Below are positions 9,096 to 17,006 of a stretch of 64,000 nt of DNA, one piece after another. Source of the DNA: Saprospiraceae bacterium. Its GTDB lineage: Bacteria; Bacteroidota; Bacteroidia; Chitinophagales; Saprospiraceae. Every line of letters starts with the position of its first letter. Position 1 is the first letter of the stretch. The stretch lies in NCBI GenBank assembly GCA_020631355.1, contig JAHDHL010000002.1:227317-291316 (forward strand), read 5' to 3'. The position numbers were made by a program, and so were the translations under genes. The notes under the pieces were generated by a model that made no database searches, had not been told where the DNA came from, and saw only the letters and a program-made list of their open reading frames with translations.

Positions 9096-11054
9096 TTGAC
9101 TTTGAGCACGGACATACTACCACATTTTAAGGATGTGGAACCGCTTCTCATCCAGGACCCAAAGAAAGCGCTGGAATTGCTGGAAGAAATCAGCAAGCAT
9201 CCTCTCATGGAACAATCCAAGGATTTCAAGGCTCACTTCCTGATTACCCAAGCCAAGGGTTATATGCAGTCCGATGATGTCAATACTGCCTTACAAATTT
9301 TGGAAAAGGGATGGGAAATAGATGATATACATCCTTATTACCTGAACCAGTTCATGATGTTCAAGGGCTTTTTGCTTACCTATGCCTACAAAATAGAGGA
9401 TGCAAAGGTCTATCTCAATGAAAGTATTGAATTCTTTTCCAAAGAACAACACCTTGAGCTCCTAACTGAAGCCCAATCATATTTGGGAGTAGCTTATCTC
9501 AAGGAATCCAATTTCACCGATGCCATTACCACATTGATGAATAGTATTGATATGGCGATGAAATTGGATTTACCCACTATTGAGGCCAAGGCATGTTCTT
9601 ACATCGGCATCATTCATCTGTGGTTAAAAAACACATTGGAATCCACTAAATGGTTGGATCGTTCCTTGGACATTTCCAAGAAGAATAATCTGAGCCGTAT
9701 GGTTGCCACCAATCAAATCAATGCAGCAAGTATTGATTTGATGGATAAGAATCCTAAAAAGAGTATTACCCGACTCAAGGAAGCACTGAAATACCTTGAG
9801 TTATCCACTTCAGTCAACAATCATACCCATGCCATTATCTACAATAACCTAGGTAATGCCTACATGGATGATGAGGTACTCAATATACCGGAAGCCCTGG
9901 ATTGCCATTACGAAGCTTTGATCATCGGGGAATCCATTGCTTCAAAAAATTCCATCTGTCATGCCCTTTGGGGAATTTCGAATGTCATGTTCAAGAAAGA
10001 TCTCTACGAATATCCTGTCAACTTGCTCATCGGACATGGATGGTTTGAGGAAAAACTGGGAAAAGCCCGGGAAATCGTAAAGAACAACAACGACCTTATG
10101 CTCAACCAAACAACCTGGCATGCGCATACCAATTATTATAAGGTCACACACCAATACGAAAAAGCACTTTTCTATCTTGAAAAATTAATGACTTTCAAGG
10201 AAAGGCATATCGAAAAGGAGAAGAACGATTCCGTAAAAACATTACAAATCCAATATGATTTGCAACAAAAGGAATTGGAACTCCAAAAGCTGGAACTCAA
10301 ACAGAAGAAGGAACTTGAAATCATCAATAAGACCCTGGAAAAAAAGGTAGAGGAGCGAACCAAGAATATCATTACCCAGAACAAGGAACTAGAGGAGTAT
10401 GCCTACATCGTAGCGCATGACCTCAAGGAACCCATCCGTTCGATTGTGAGCTTCACCCAACTTCTCGAAAGGAAAATCAAGGGTAAGATCGATGAGGAGG
10501 AAAAGGAGTTACTGAATTTCATCAGGGAATCCGGGATGAATATGGGTAACCTGGTGAATGCCTTGCTCAAGTATTCTACTGTGAAGATTGACTATGAGGA
10601 ACTTCCTACGGAAAACATGAATGATATCCTTGATGAGGTCATGACAATCATTAGTTTTTCTGTCCAAGAAAGTGGGGCGGATATCAGAACGCGGCTGCTA
10701 CCGGAATCCGTCAAATGCGATAGGACCAAAATCAAGCAATTGTTCCAGAATCTGATTTCGAATGCCATCAAATTCAGAAAGAAAGATACTGATTTGGTCA
10801 TCGAAATCAATTGTACGGACAAGGGTGACTTCCACATCTTCAACGTCTCTGATAATGGAATTGGAATTGATGCCGAATATCATTCCAAGATATTCAAGAT
10901 GTTTAAGAGGTTGCATAAGAATGATAACTACGAGGGTACCGGCATAGGACTTTCCATTAGTAAGAAAATCATTGACCAACATCATGGTGAAATTTGGTTG
11001 GAATCCGCCAAAGATGAGGGTACTACATTCTATTTTAGCCTACCGAAGCATTAA
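9096..11054 (+). CDS. Cytoplasmic TPR-containing sensor histidine kinase
   Basis: About 652 residues with no transmembrane helix. Residues ~20-365 are TPR-like helical repeats, ~365-430 a charged coiled coil, then a HisKA dimerisation helix with phospho-acceptor H441 in YIVAHDLKEPIRSI. The HATPase domain shows N box QNLISNAIKFR, G1 DNGIGID and G2 GTGIGLS. It should autophosphorylate and pass phosphate to a response regulator, but no regulator gene is adjacent (orphan kinase). The frame is closed by a stop at 9081, so translation must start at TTG 9096 or TTG 9102, or at the first internal ATG (residue 38); the first is assumed. The TPR part probably senses a protein or cytosolic ligand (inference). 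Confidence 0.88.
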   Translation: MTLSTDILPHFKDVEPLLIQDPKKALELLEEISKHPLMEQSKDFKAHFLITQAKGYMQSDDVNTALQILEKGWEIDDIHPYYLNQFMMFKGFLLTYAYKIEDAKVYLNESIEFFSKEQHLELLTEAQSYLGVAYLKESNFTDAITTLMNSIDMAMKLDLPTIEAKACSYIGIIHLWLKNTLESTKWLDRSLDISKKNNLSRMVATNQINAASIDLMDKNPKKSITRLKEALKYLELSTSVNNHTHAIIYNNLGNAYMDDEVLNIPEALDCHYEALIIGESIASKNSICHALWGISNVMFKKDLYEYPVNLLIGHGWFEEKLGKAREIVKNNNDLMLNQTTWHAHTNYYKVTHQYEKALFYLEKLMTFKERHIEKEKNDSVKTLQIQYDLQQKELELQKLELKQKKELEIINKTLEKKVEERTKNIITQNKELEEYAYIVAHDLKEPIRSIVSFTQLLERKIKGKIDEEEKELLNFIRESGMNMGNLVNALLKYSTVKIDYEELPTENMNDILDEVMTIISFSVQESGADIRTRLLPESVKCDRTKIKQLFQNLISNAIKFRKKDTDLVIEINCTDKGDFHIFNVSDNGIGIDAEYHSKIFKMFKRLHKNDNYEGTGIGLSISKKIIDQHHGEIWLESAKDEGTTFYFSLPKH

Positions 11055-11085
11055 TTTCATACCTTAAGGGCTCAATTATTCTGGA

Positions 11086-11745
11086 ATGGGAAAAGTAGCC
11101 AATATCATTGGATCGACAGGCTTAGTCGGTAAACAGATTGTCCATTTACTATTGGATGATGACCGGTATGATACCGTAAGGGTATTCCAAAGGAGAAGCC
11201 TAGGAATCGATTCCAACCGACTCGATGAACATATCGTGGATTTTGATTCTATCAACGATTGGAAACATTTGGTACAAGGAGATGAACTGTACTCAGCCCT
11301 TGGCACCACCATCAAAACAGCAGGGAGTAAGGAACGGCAATATGAGATTGATTACCATTATCAATATCAGGTAGCAAAGGCCGCATCAGAAAATGGAATC
11401 GGAACCTACTTACTGGTTTCTTCTGCCGGAGCCAGTTCCAAATCCCCTAACTTCTATCTGGGCATGAAAGGTGCATTGGATGAAGCAGTCAATCAATTAT
11501 CCTTTCAAAGAACCTATATTTTCCAACCCTCCCTCCTCGCTGGCGAAAGGGAAAAGAACCGACTCGGTGAGAAAATCAGCTACGCTATTCTACAACCACT
11601 TTCAGGTATTCCTTTCATTAAGAAATACAGGCCCATTATGGGATATGAGGTCGCATTGGCCATGATTAATGTTGCCAATAATTGTGATACATCAAAACAA
11701 ACATTCGTATTGGATGAATTATTCGATTGGATTCATCGACGGTAG
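11086..11745 (+). CDS. NAD(P)-binding oxidoreductase, atypical SDR (HTATIP2-like)
   Basis: A 219-residue Rossmann-fold protein. The N-terminal GSTGLVGKQIV is a glycine-rich dinucleotide site of the GxxGxxG kind, followed by an acidic/basic switch near FQRRS that would favour NADP. LLVSSAGASSKSPNFYLGMKG contains the S...Y-x3-K arrangement expected of atypical short-chain dehydrogenases. Length and order match the NAD(P)H-binding HTATIP2/YwnB-like group. It follows the histidine kinase by 31 bases on the same strand. Substrate unknown; family members are often weak reductases or redox sensors. Confidence 0.82.
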   Translation: MGKVANIIGSTGLVGKQIVHLLLDDDRYDTVRVFQRRSLGIDSNRLDEHIVDFDSINDWKHLVQGDELYSALGTTIKTAGSKERQYEIDYHYQYQVAKAASENGIGTYLLVSSAGASSKSPNFYLGMKGALDEAVNQLSFQRTYIFQPSLLAGEREKNRLGEKISYAILQPLSGIPFIKKYRPIMGYEVALAMINVANNCDTSKQTFVLDELFDWIHRR

Positions 11746-12002
11746 GAAAAATACACTCAGACAGCAGGGTGTTTTTGGACCCGAAAAAGACATGAATGAG
11801 GTTGCCATCATGGTTCAGTAATCCCCTTGTCCTACCGAAGTAGGAAGCCGGACAAGTCAACGGCCTGAGGCCCGCCCTACCCAATCGTGAAACTCCCCCA
11901 ATATTGATAGTGTTGACCCAAAACTTCTGGTGCCTGAGTGGACAACAAAACTAAGGGAATTAGTCGAGGGTGTCAATACATACTTCCGAACATTTTTCCG
12001 GT

Positions 12003-12674
12003 TCATTCATCCTCCGAAGATATGTAGGACCATTCTACATCCAATATTTCCAAGAGATGTTCAAAACGGTCAGAATTATTTGTTCCAATGAATATTCCTG
12101 TACCCTTACCATCTCCATCAAAACTCAGACTCAATACTTCCAGATAGTCATTGGTATATACTTTTTGGACATCCGTACTGATATCTGTTATTCCTTTCCA
12201 ATTGTCCTGAATGAATCGGATGGTATCCCCATCAACTGTCCGAAAACTATTGGCCGTGAATGACAATCCGCCCATAACACCATTGTATATGGCCATAAGC
12301 AAAAGGAAATCATCCATACTCCTTGATTCCATATACCAATCCGCTCCATGACCTGCTCCGTAATTCCCCCATACCGGCGGATTTTCCAATGCCATATCTG
12401 CTTTCTTGACACCCCATTCCACTACCCCCTGGTTCTCCTCATAGAAAACAAAGTAATCGTCATCGGTATATTGAATCTTATCCAGACCCAATAATCTATT
12501 ATGTACATAATTAATGGAGGGATGAAGTCCCAAATCGAGATAATACTTCCGTAATACCAAAGGCAATGGATTCCCAACTCGCTCCTCAAGTGTACGAATG
12601 GCATCTTCAGTATGGCCATCGGTCCTTACCATTTCATCTACTCCGTACAGTTTCCTAATGTTCATCCAATCCAT
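12003..12674 (-). CDS. SMI1/KNR4 (SUKH) family protein
   Basis: A 223-residue acidic soluble protein. The N-terminal part matches the SUKH fold: IRTLEERVGNPLPLVLRKYY is the typical opening helix with the E...G..LP..L..YY pattern, followed by a beta-rich aromatic core (YTDDDYFVFYEENQGVVEWG). SUKH proteins are commonly immunity proteins against polymorphic toxins, but many are solitary housekeeping or regulatory proteins. No toxin gene is next to it: the downstream neighbour is a reductase and the upstream one an esterase. Here it is best called a solitary SUKH protein. Its promoter and start were judged from the ATG only. Confidence 0.72.
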   Translation of the reverse strand: MDWMNIRKLYGVDEMVRTDGHTEDAIRTLEERVGNPLPLVLRKYYLDLGLHPSINYVHNRLLGLDKIQYTDDDYFVFYEENQGVVEWGVKKADMALENPPVWGNYGAGHGADWYMESRSMDDFLLLMAIYNGVMGGLSFTANSFRTVDGDTIRFIQDNWKGITDISTDVQKVYTNDYLEVLSLSFDGDGKGTGIFIGTNNSDRFEHLLEILDVEWSYISSEDE

Positions 12675-12705
12675 GATACTCTTTAACCTATCCAGTCCTG
12701 AAAAA

Positions 12706-13950
12706 TCAGCGTAGCATCCATTTTCCTTGCCAATATCTTATCCCTTGTTCATTCCTTAGTTCTAGGAAATACACTCCCTGTGCCAAACCATTACCATCCA
12801 AGATGATACTGGACCCCATTATTTCATAATCAATGGAGACTTCCCTGCCACTGATATCATATCCCAACAACAAAACATCATTGGGTAAGGTAATCGGGTA
12901 TTGGATTTCGCTGAGTCCTAAGGATGGATTAGGAAAGAGCTTTCCCGACAACCCATTCTCTAGTGTTCCCGCGTAGGAAGAAGCAGTACAATTGACATCG
13001 TAAAGAAAATCCCGGACTTGCCAGAATGTCGTATCCATATAATCCCCATCGAATACAAAAGGAGTATGTCCCTCGCCCCAAAAAGTATAAAAGGAATGAT
13101 TGATTTGTAATTCATCCATTCTTTCCGCAATCGTAGCACTTCCGTTGAATGGCAGGTTCACACCCAGTGTAGTAATCATCTCATCACCGTAGGGTACCGT
13201 TCCATCCTCGTTACCATGTAGACTGACTATGGGTTCGTCAAATGGCTGTATCCAAGCCGTATCCAATATACCTCCGGATAGATTAATGACAGCTTGTACA
13301 TCAGAACTATATCCGGGGTTTCCACTTTGTCCCTCTAATCCCCCCTCATTCAATATATCATCAAGAATGATATCGGGTACCTCACTCAAATCATCCAGAT
13401 AGGCCAGATGCACAGCTGCAATGGCTCCTGCCGAAACACCTCCGACGTAAATCCTCGTGGTATCCACCCTGAATTCATTATCCCCCTGGGCATCCTTATA
13501 AAAAAAACGAACTGAAGCTTTCATGTCCTGCATGGCTTTCTTCACCGCACTATAGGCATTCAATGTCTCATTATCCCAAATCAAATCCGTGCTGAGCCTA
13601 TAATTGATGGATGCATTCACATATCCTAGTTCAGAAAAACGAGTACTCAAATCGACCAAATCAGGAGACAAAGAAGAACCAAATACAAAAGACCCGCCAA
13701 AAGCCCATATAATCAGAGGGCGGGCAGATAGTGTATCTCCCTCTGGTTCGTAGAAATCAAGGGTCAATTCCTGAGTCGCATTCGGGTTCAGAAAGTTCGG
13801 TTGGGGTGCTTCTCCATAGCTGATACCGTATTCAACTTCCACATCCCCAAAAATTGGTTCCAAATATCTTTGACCATCGCAATCCTGGGCATGGAGAGTC
13901 GGTAAAATCAAAACCAAGGATATCATACTGATTATGAGCGCTTTCTTCAT
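12706..13950 (-). CDS. Secreted alpha/beta-hydrolase (esterase) with T9SS sorting domain
   Basis: About 414 residues. The start at 13950 gives a clean signal peptide (MKKALIISMISLVLILP, cut near HAQ), preferable to an upstream start adding five residues. The catalytic core is of the carboxylesterase/BD-FAE type: oxyanion loop WAFGGSFVFGS, nucleophile elbow GGVSAGAIAA, acid region HGNEDGTVPYGD and histidine in GEGHTPF. The C-terminal ~80 residues, starting around GKLFPNPS and ending WQGKWML, form a type-A T9SS sorting domain. The protein should therefore be exported by the type IX system and attached to or released from the surface. Likely substrates are acyl or feruloyl esters on polysaccharides (inference). 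Confidence 0.85.
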   Translation of the reverse strand: MKKALIISMISLVLILPTLHAQDCDGQRYLEPIFGDVEVEYGISYGEAPQPNFLNPNATQELTLDFYEPEGDTLSARPLIIWAFGGSFVFGSSLSPDLVDLSTRFSELGYVNASINYRLSTDLIWDNETLNAYSAVKKAMQDMKASVRFFYKDAQGDNEFRVDTTRIYVGGVSAGAIAAVHLAYLDDLSEVPDIILDDILNEGGLEGQSGNPGYSSDVQAVINLSGGILDTAWIQPFDEPIVSLHGNEDGTVPYGDEMITTLGVNLPFNGSATIAERMDELQINHSFYTFWGEGHTPFVFDGDYMDTTFWQVRDFLYDVNCTASSYAGTLENGLSGKLFPNPSLGLSEIQYPITLPNDVLLLGYDISGREVSIDYEIMGSSIILDGNGLAQGVYFLELRNEQGIRYWQGKWMLR

Positions 13951-14029
13951 TTTGTCGAGTTCCATTTTTTTGAATGATGAAGATACAACCCACCCTGAAA
14001 AAAGAAAAATTCAATTCGCGACAAAAACA

Positions 14030-14062
14030 TTTGGCAAATAATCAGAGAAAATTGTATTTTTG
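14030..14062 (+). promoter_or_regulatory. Bacteroidota-type promoter of rpsU
   Basis: A -33-like TTTG at 14030-14033 and a perfect TAnnTTTG box (TATTTTTG) at 14055-14062 are separated by 21 bases, the spacing known for the Bacteroidota primary sigma factor. It lies 53 bases before the rpsU start and is the best promoter match noticed in the window. Confidence 0.62.
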
Positions 14063-14114
14063 CCATCCGTTTGTAAAACGGGATTGTATTATTTTCAAAA
14101 AATCATTTTACTAC

Positions 14115-14303
14115 ATGCTAATCATCGACGTAAAAGAATCAGAATCAATCGACAGAGCACTGAAGCGTTATAAGAGAAAGCACCAGAGTGTTAAGTTGAT
14201 GAGACAACTTCGTAACAGAAAGTATTTCACTAAGCCTTCCGTAAAAAGAAGAGCTGAAGTTCTTAAGGCGGAGTATATCAATAAGAAATACCACCTAGAC
14301 TAA
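14115..14303 (+). CDS. rpsU: Ribosomal protein bS21
   Basis: A 62-residue, strongly basic protein of the small ribosomal subunit, recognisable from MLIIDVKESESIDRALKRYK and the following KRKHQS...RNRKYF pattern. I choose ATG 14115; the longer frame from 13974 adds a 47-residue head with no resemblance to bS21. The gene is monocistronic, with its own promoter (14030-14062) and a strong terminator (14374-14402). In Flavobacterium, bS21 helps hide the anti-Shine-Dalgarno of 16S rRNA, and rpsU there is reported to have an unusually good Shine-Dalgarno for autoregulation. Here the bases before the start (ttttactac) show none, which is worth noting. Confidence 0.93.
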   Translation: MLIIDVKESESIDRALKRYKRKHQSVKLMRQLRNRKYFTKPSVKRRAEVLKAEYINKKYHLD

Positions 14304-14336
14304 GCAACGCTTAGCATCGGGTCTTCATATTGGGGT

Positions 14337-14357
14337 TCAACTATTGGTTATAGTTGA
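14337..14357 (+). other. Small hairpin in rpsU 3' region
   Basis: Perfect 8-bp inverted repeat (tcaactat / atagttga) around a 5-base loop, between the rpsU stop and the main terminator. No T tract follows, so it is probably a 3'-UTR stem rather than a terminator. Confidence 0.4.
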
Positions 14358-14373
14358 TACTCTATTGCATATG

Positions 14374-14402
14374 AACTAGGACAATCAAAGATTGTCCTAG
14401 TT
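14374..14402 (+). terminator. Rho-independent terminator, rpsU
   Basis: Perfect 13-bp stem (14374-14386 with 14390-14402) with a 3-base loop, followed by a T-rich run ending ttttttattt. It sits between the convergent rpsU and GlsB-like genes and, having A residues on its left arm, could work in both directions. Confidence 0.8.
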
Positions 14403-14404
14403 TT

Positions 14405-14671
14405 TTATTTCTTGCCTCCGAATAATATCCTTGCTACAAGCAGTAAGATTACTGAACCTATAATGGCGGATACCACTCCCTGCCAGGACATACTTCCAAA
14501 TTCAGGGTTTCCCAATTGGGGAATGTACTGTGAGACATAAGCTCCCAAGTACGAACCACCTATACCAATGATGATGGTCATGATTAACCCGAAGCGATCC
14601 CTACCCGGTAGGATGAACTTGGCCAATGATCCCGCAGTTAAGCCCAGTAGGGCCAGCCATACATATTCCAT
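14405..14671 (-). CDS. GlsB/YeaQ/YmgE-family small membrane protein
   Basis: An 88-residue protein with three hydrophobic helices. AGSLAKFILPGRD near the N-terminus and IIGIGGSYLGAYV in the middle are the hallmarks of the transglycosylase-associated / GlsB stress-response family. These are small inner-membrane proteins induced by stress in many bacteria; the biochemical role is not established. It is convergent to rpsU and shares the terminator between them. Length is normal for the family. Confidence 0.85.
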   Translation of the reverse strand: MEYVWLALLGLTAGSLAKFILPGRDRFGLIMTIIIGIGGSYLGAYVSQYIPQLGNPEFGSMSWQGVVSAIIGSVILLLVARILFGGKK

Positions 14672-14901
14672 ATCTAATTTTGATTTAGTTACAGATACAA
14701 ACTACAACTTTAATCCCAATTAATCCGGATGTCTTTTCAGCTTAACAGACCAGACCAAGAATATTTGGTGGCAGTAGCTCCATTCTTCCCAACTTGTTGC
14801 AACCAACCATGTGTAAACCCAAATTAAATAACGCACCTGACATACACATTACAAACTACCTTAATCTTTGAAAAACAGTAGTTTATAAACTAAATAAAGC
14901 G

Positions 14902-14909
14902 TACCTTTG
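14902..14909 (+). promoter_or_regulatory. TAnnTTTG -7 box upstream of typA
   Basis: TACCTTTG lies 20 bases before the typA ATG, matching the Bacteroidota -7 consensus. A good -33 TTTG at the expected spacing is not present; only a TTT at 14882-14884 is near. Confidence 0.42.
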
Positions 14910-14929
14910 CGGCTCAAAATCCAGTATCC

Positions 14930-16750
14930 ATGCAGGAAATAAGAAATATCGCCATTATTGCACACGTTGACCACGGTAAGACCACCTTGGTAGATAAAAT
15001 TCTCCACCAAACCAATATTTTCAGGGACAATGAGGAAAAGGGAGAATTAATCCTTGACAACAATGACCTAGAAAGGGAAAGAGGTATCACGATTACTTCC
15101 AAGAACGTAGCGGTCACGTACAAGGGCACCAAGATTAATATCATAGATACTCCGGGTCACGCCGATTTTGGTGGTGAGGTGGAGCGTGTCCTCAAAATGG
15201 CTGATGGTTGTCTACTTTTGGTAGATGCATTTGAGGGTCCTATGCCCCAAACCCGTTTTGTTACATCCAAGATGTTAGAATTGGGTTTGAAACCAATGGT
15301 CGTAGTGAACAAGGTAGACAAGGATAATTGTCGTCCGGACGAGGTACACGAAGCGGTATTCGAACTATTCTTCAATTTGGAAGCCAATGATGAGCAATTG
15401 GATTTCAGAACCTTGTATGGTAGTTCCAAGCATGGCTGGATGAGTGAGGATTGGCAAAACCCGACAGAGGATATTACCCCTCTATTGGATGCTATCCTTG
15501 AGGAAATTCCTCCTACTCCAATCAAGGAGGGAACTCCACAGATGCAAATCACTTCCTTGGATTATTCCAATTTCACCGGTAGGATTGCCATTGGTCGTGT
15601 CAACAGAGGTACACTTAGGGAGAATTCTCCGGTATCCTTGGTCAAGCATGATGGTTCAGTGGCCAAAACCCGAATCAAGGAGCTATTCGTTTTCGAAGGC
15701 TTGGGTAGAAAGAAAGTGAAAGAAGTTCGTTCGGGAGATATTGCTGCTGTTGTAGGACTCGAAAACTTCCAAATCGGTGAGACTGTAGCTGATTTTGAAA
15801 ATCCTGAAGGATTACCCAACATTGCGATTGGAGAACCAACCATGAACATGTTATTCACCATTAATAATTCTCCTTTCTTCGGCAAGGAGGGGAAATATGT
15901 GAATTCAAGACAAGTAAGGGAAAGATTGGAGAAGGAAACCGAGAAAAACCTAGCACTCCGTCTGGAAGATACAGAATCCCCTGATGCCATTCTCGTTTAT
16001 GGTAGAGGTATCCTGCACTTGAGTGTATTGATAGAAACCATGAGACGGGAGGGATTCGAACTTCAGGTAGGGCAACCTAGGGTTATCATCAAAGAAATTG
16101 ATGGAGTGAAACACGAACCTGTGGAATTCATGAGTATCGACGTACCTGAGGAATATGCAGGAAAATGTATCGAATTGGTTACCCTAAGAAAAGGTGAGCT
16201 CAACGTCATGGAACCCAAGGGTGACCTTCAGCATTTGGAGTTCCTAATCCCATCTAGGGGAATCATCGGACTGAGAAACAGAATGTTGACTGCTACTGCC
16301 GGTCAAGCTATCATCAATCACCAGTTTGATTCATTCCAACCTATGAAAGGTGATATTCCTAAGCGTTTGAATGGTGTATTGATTTCTGCATCTAATGGTA
16401 CCTCAACACCGAATGCCATTGGCAAACTACAGGATAGAGGTAAGTTTTTCATTGATCCGGGAGAGGCTGTATATGAGGGACAGGTTGTAGGTGAGAACTC
16501 TAGGGACAATGATATCGTAGTCAATGTTGTCAAGGGTAAACAATTGAACAACATGCGTTCTGCAGGAAAGGATGACGGCATCAAGATTACACCTGCCATC
16601 AAATTCTCCTTGGAACAAGCATTGGAATATATCCAAGAGGATGAATATGTGGAAATCACACCCACCTCAATGAGATTGAGAAAGATACTCCTTACTGATA
16701 GTGATAGGAAGCGTGCTGCCAATAAGGCATTGGCGGGTATCAAATTCTAA
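14930..16750 (+). CDS. typA: Translational GTPase TypA/BipA
   Basis: A 606-residue ribosome-associated GTPase. The G1 motif AHVDHGKTTLVDKIL, the switch I region ERERGITITSK, G3 DTPGHADFGGEVERV and G4 NKVDKD are all present in the first 130 residues. They are followed by elongation-factor-like domain II, two EF-G-like domains and the BipA-specific C-terminus (FIDPGEAVYEGQVVGE). TypA assists ribosome assembly and adaptation to cold and stress. Length is normal (about 600). It has its own likely promoter and a hairpin downstream (16795-16825), so it appears monocistronic. Confidence 0.97.
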   Translation: MQEIRNIAIIAHVDHGKTTLVDKILHQTNIFRDNEEKGELILDNNDLERERGITITSKNVAVTYKGTKINIIDTPGHADFGGEVERVLKMADGCLLLVDAFEGPMPQTRFVTSKMLELGLKPMVVVNKVDKDNCRPDEVHEAVFELFFNLEANDEQLDFRTLYGSSKHGWMSEDWQNPTEDITPLLDAILEEIPPTPIKEGTPQMQITSLDYSNFTGRIAIGRVNRGTLRENSPVSLVKHDGSVAKTRIKELFVFEGLGRKKVKEVRSGDIAAVVGLENFQIGETVADFENPEGLPNIAIGEPTMNMLFTINNSPFFGKEGKYVNSRQVRERLEKETEKNLALRLEDTESPDAILVYGRGILHLSVLIETMRREGFELQVGQPRVIIKEIDGVKHEPVEFMSIDVPEEYAGKCIELVTLRKGELNVMEPKGDLQHLEFLIPSRGIIGLRNRMLTATAGQAIINHQFDSFQPMKGDIPKRLNGVLISASNGTSTPNAIGKLQDRGKFFIDPGEAVYEGQVVGENSRDNDIVVNVVKGKQLNNMRSAGKDDGIKITPAIKFSLEQALEYIQEDEYVEITPTSMRLRKILLTDSDRKRAANKALAGIKF

Positions 16751-16794
16751 AATCATATTCGAAATGTATCAATAATACATCTTCCATGTATAAC

Positions 16795-16825
16795 AGGACT
16801 CCGTATATCATATATTCGGAGTCCT
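16795..16825 (+). terminator. Hairpin downstream of typA
   Basis: Perfect 9-bp inverted repeat aggactccg / cggagtcct with a 13-base AT-rich loop, 44 bases after the typA stop. The T tract after it is weak, so termination efficiency is uncertain. Confidence 0.5.
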
Positions 16826-16946
16826 GCATATACTACCCACTCGTTTTGAAACAAATCACCCCATCCGGATAATAAAACTACCCAAGAATAACGTTTAAGC
16901 AACCCTATCTAATCCATTCACTTTCAGATAGGTCTATAACCAAGCA

Positions 16947-16978
16947 TTTGTATTTTCATTGTTCTATTCGTAATTTCG
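16947..16978 (+). promoter_or_regulatory. Candidate promoter of the LysM/CAP gene
   Basis: TTTG at 16947-16950, a 20-base spacer and TAATTTCG at 16971-16978, one mismatch from TAnnTTTG. The start codon of the next gene is 28 bases further on. Confidence 0.4.
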
Positions 16979-17006
16979 AGTAGAATCAAGTAACAAACTG
17001 AATAAA

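Noticed and set aside
11746..12002. Small RNA between the reductase and SUKH genes
   Set aside because: Short inverted repeats such as cttgtcc/ggacaag (11826-11856) are present, but there is no promoter box or terminator to support an RNA gene.
12003..12674. Toxin-immunity locus suggested by the SUKH protein
   Set aside because: No toxin, Rhs, or secretion-linked gene lies within several kilobases; SUKH proteins are often solitary.
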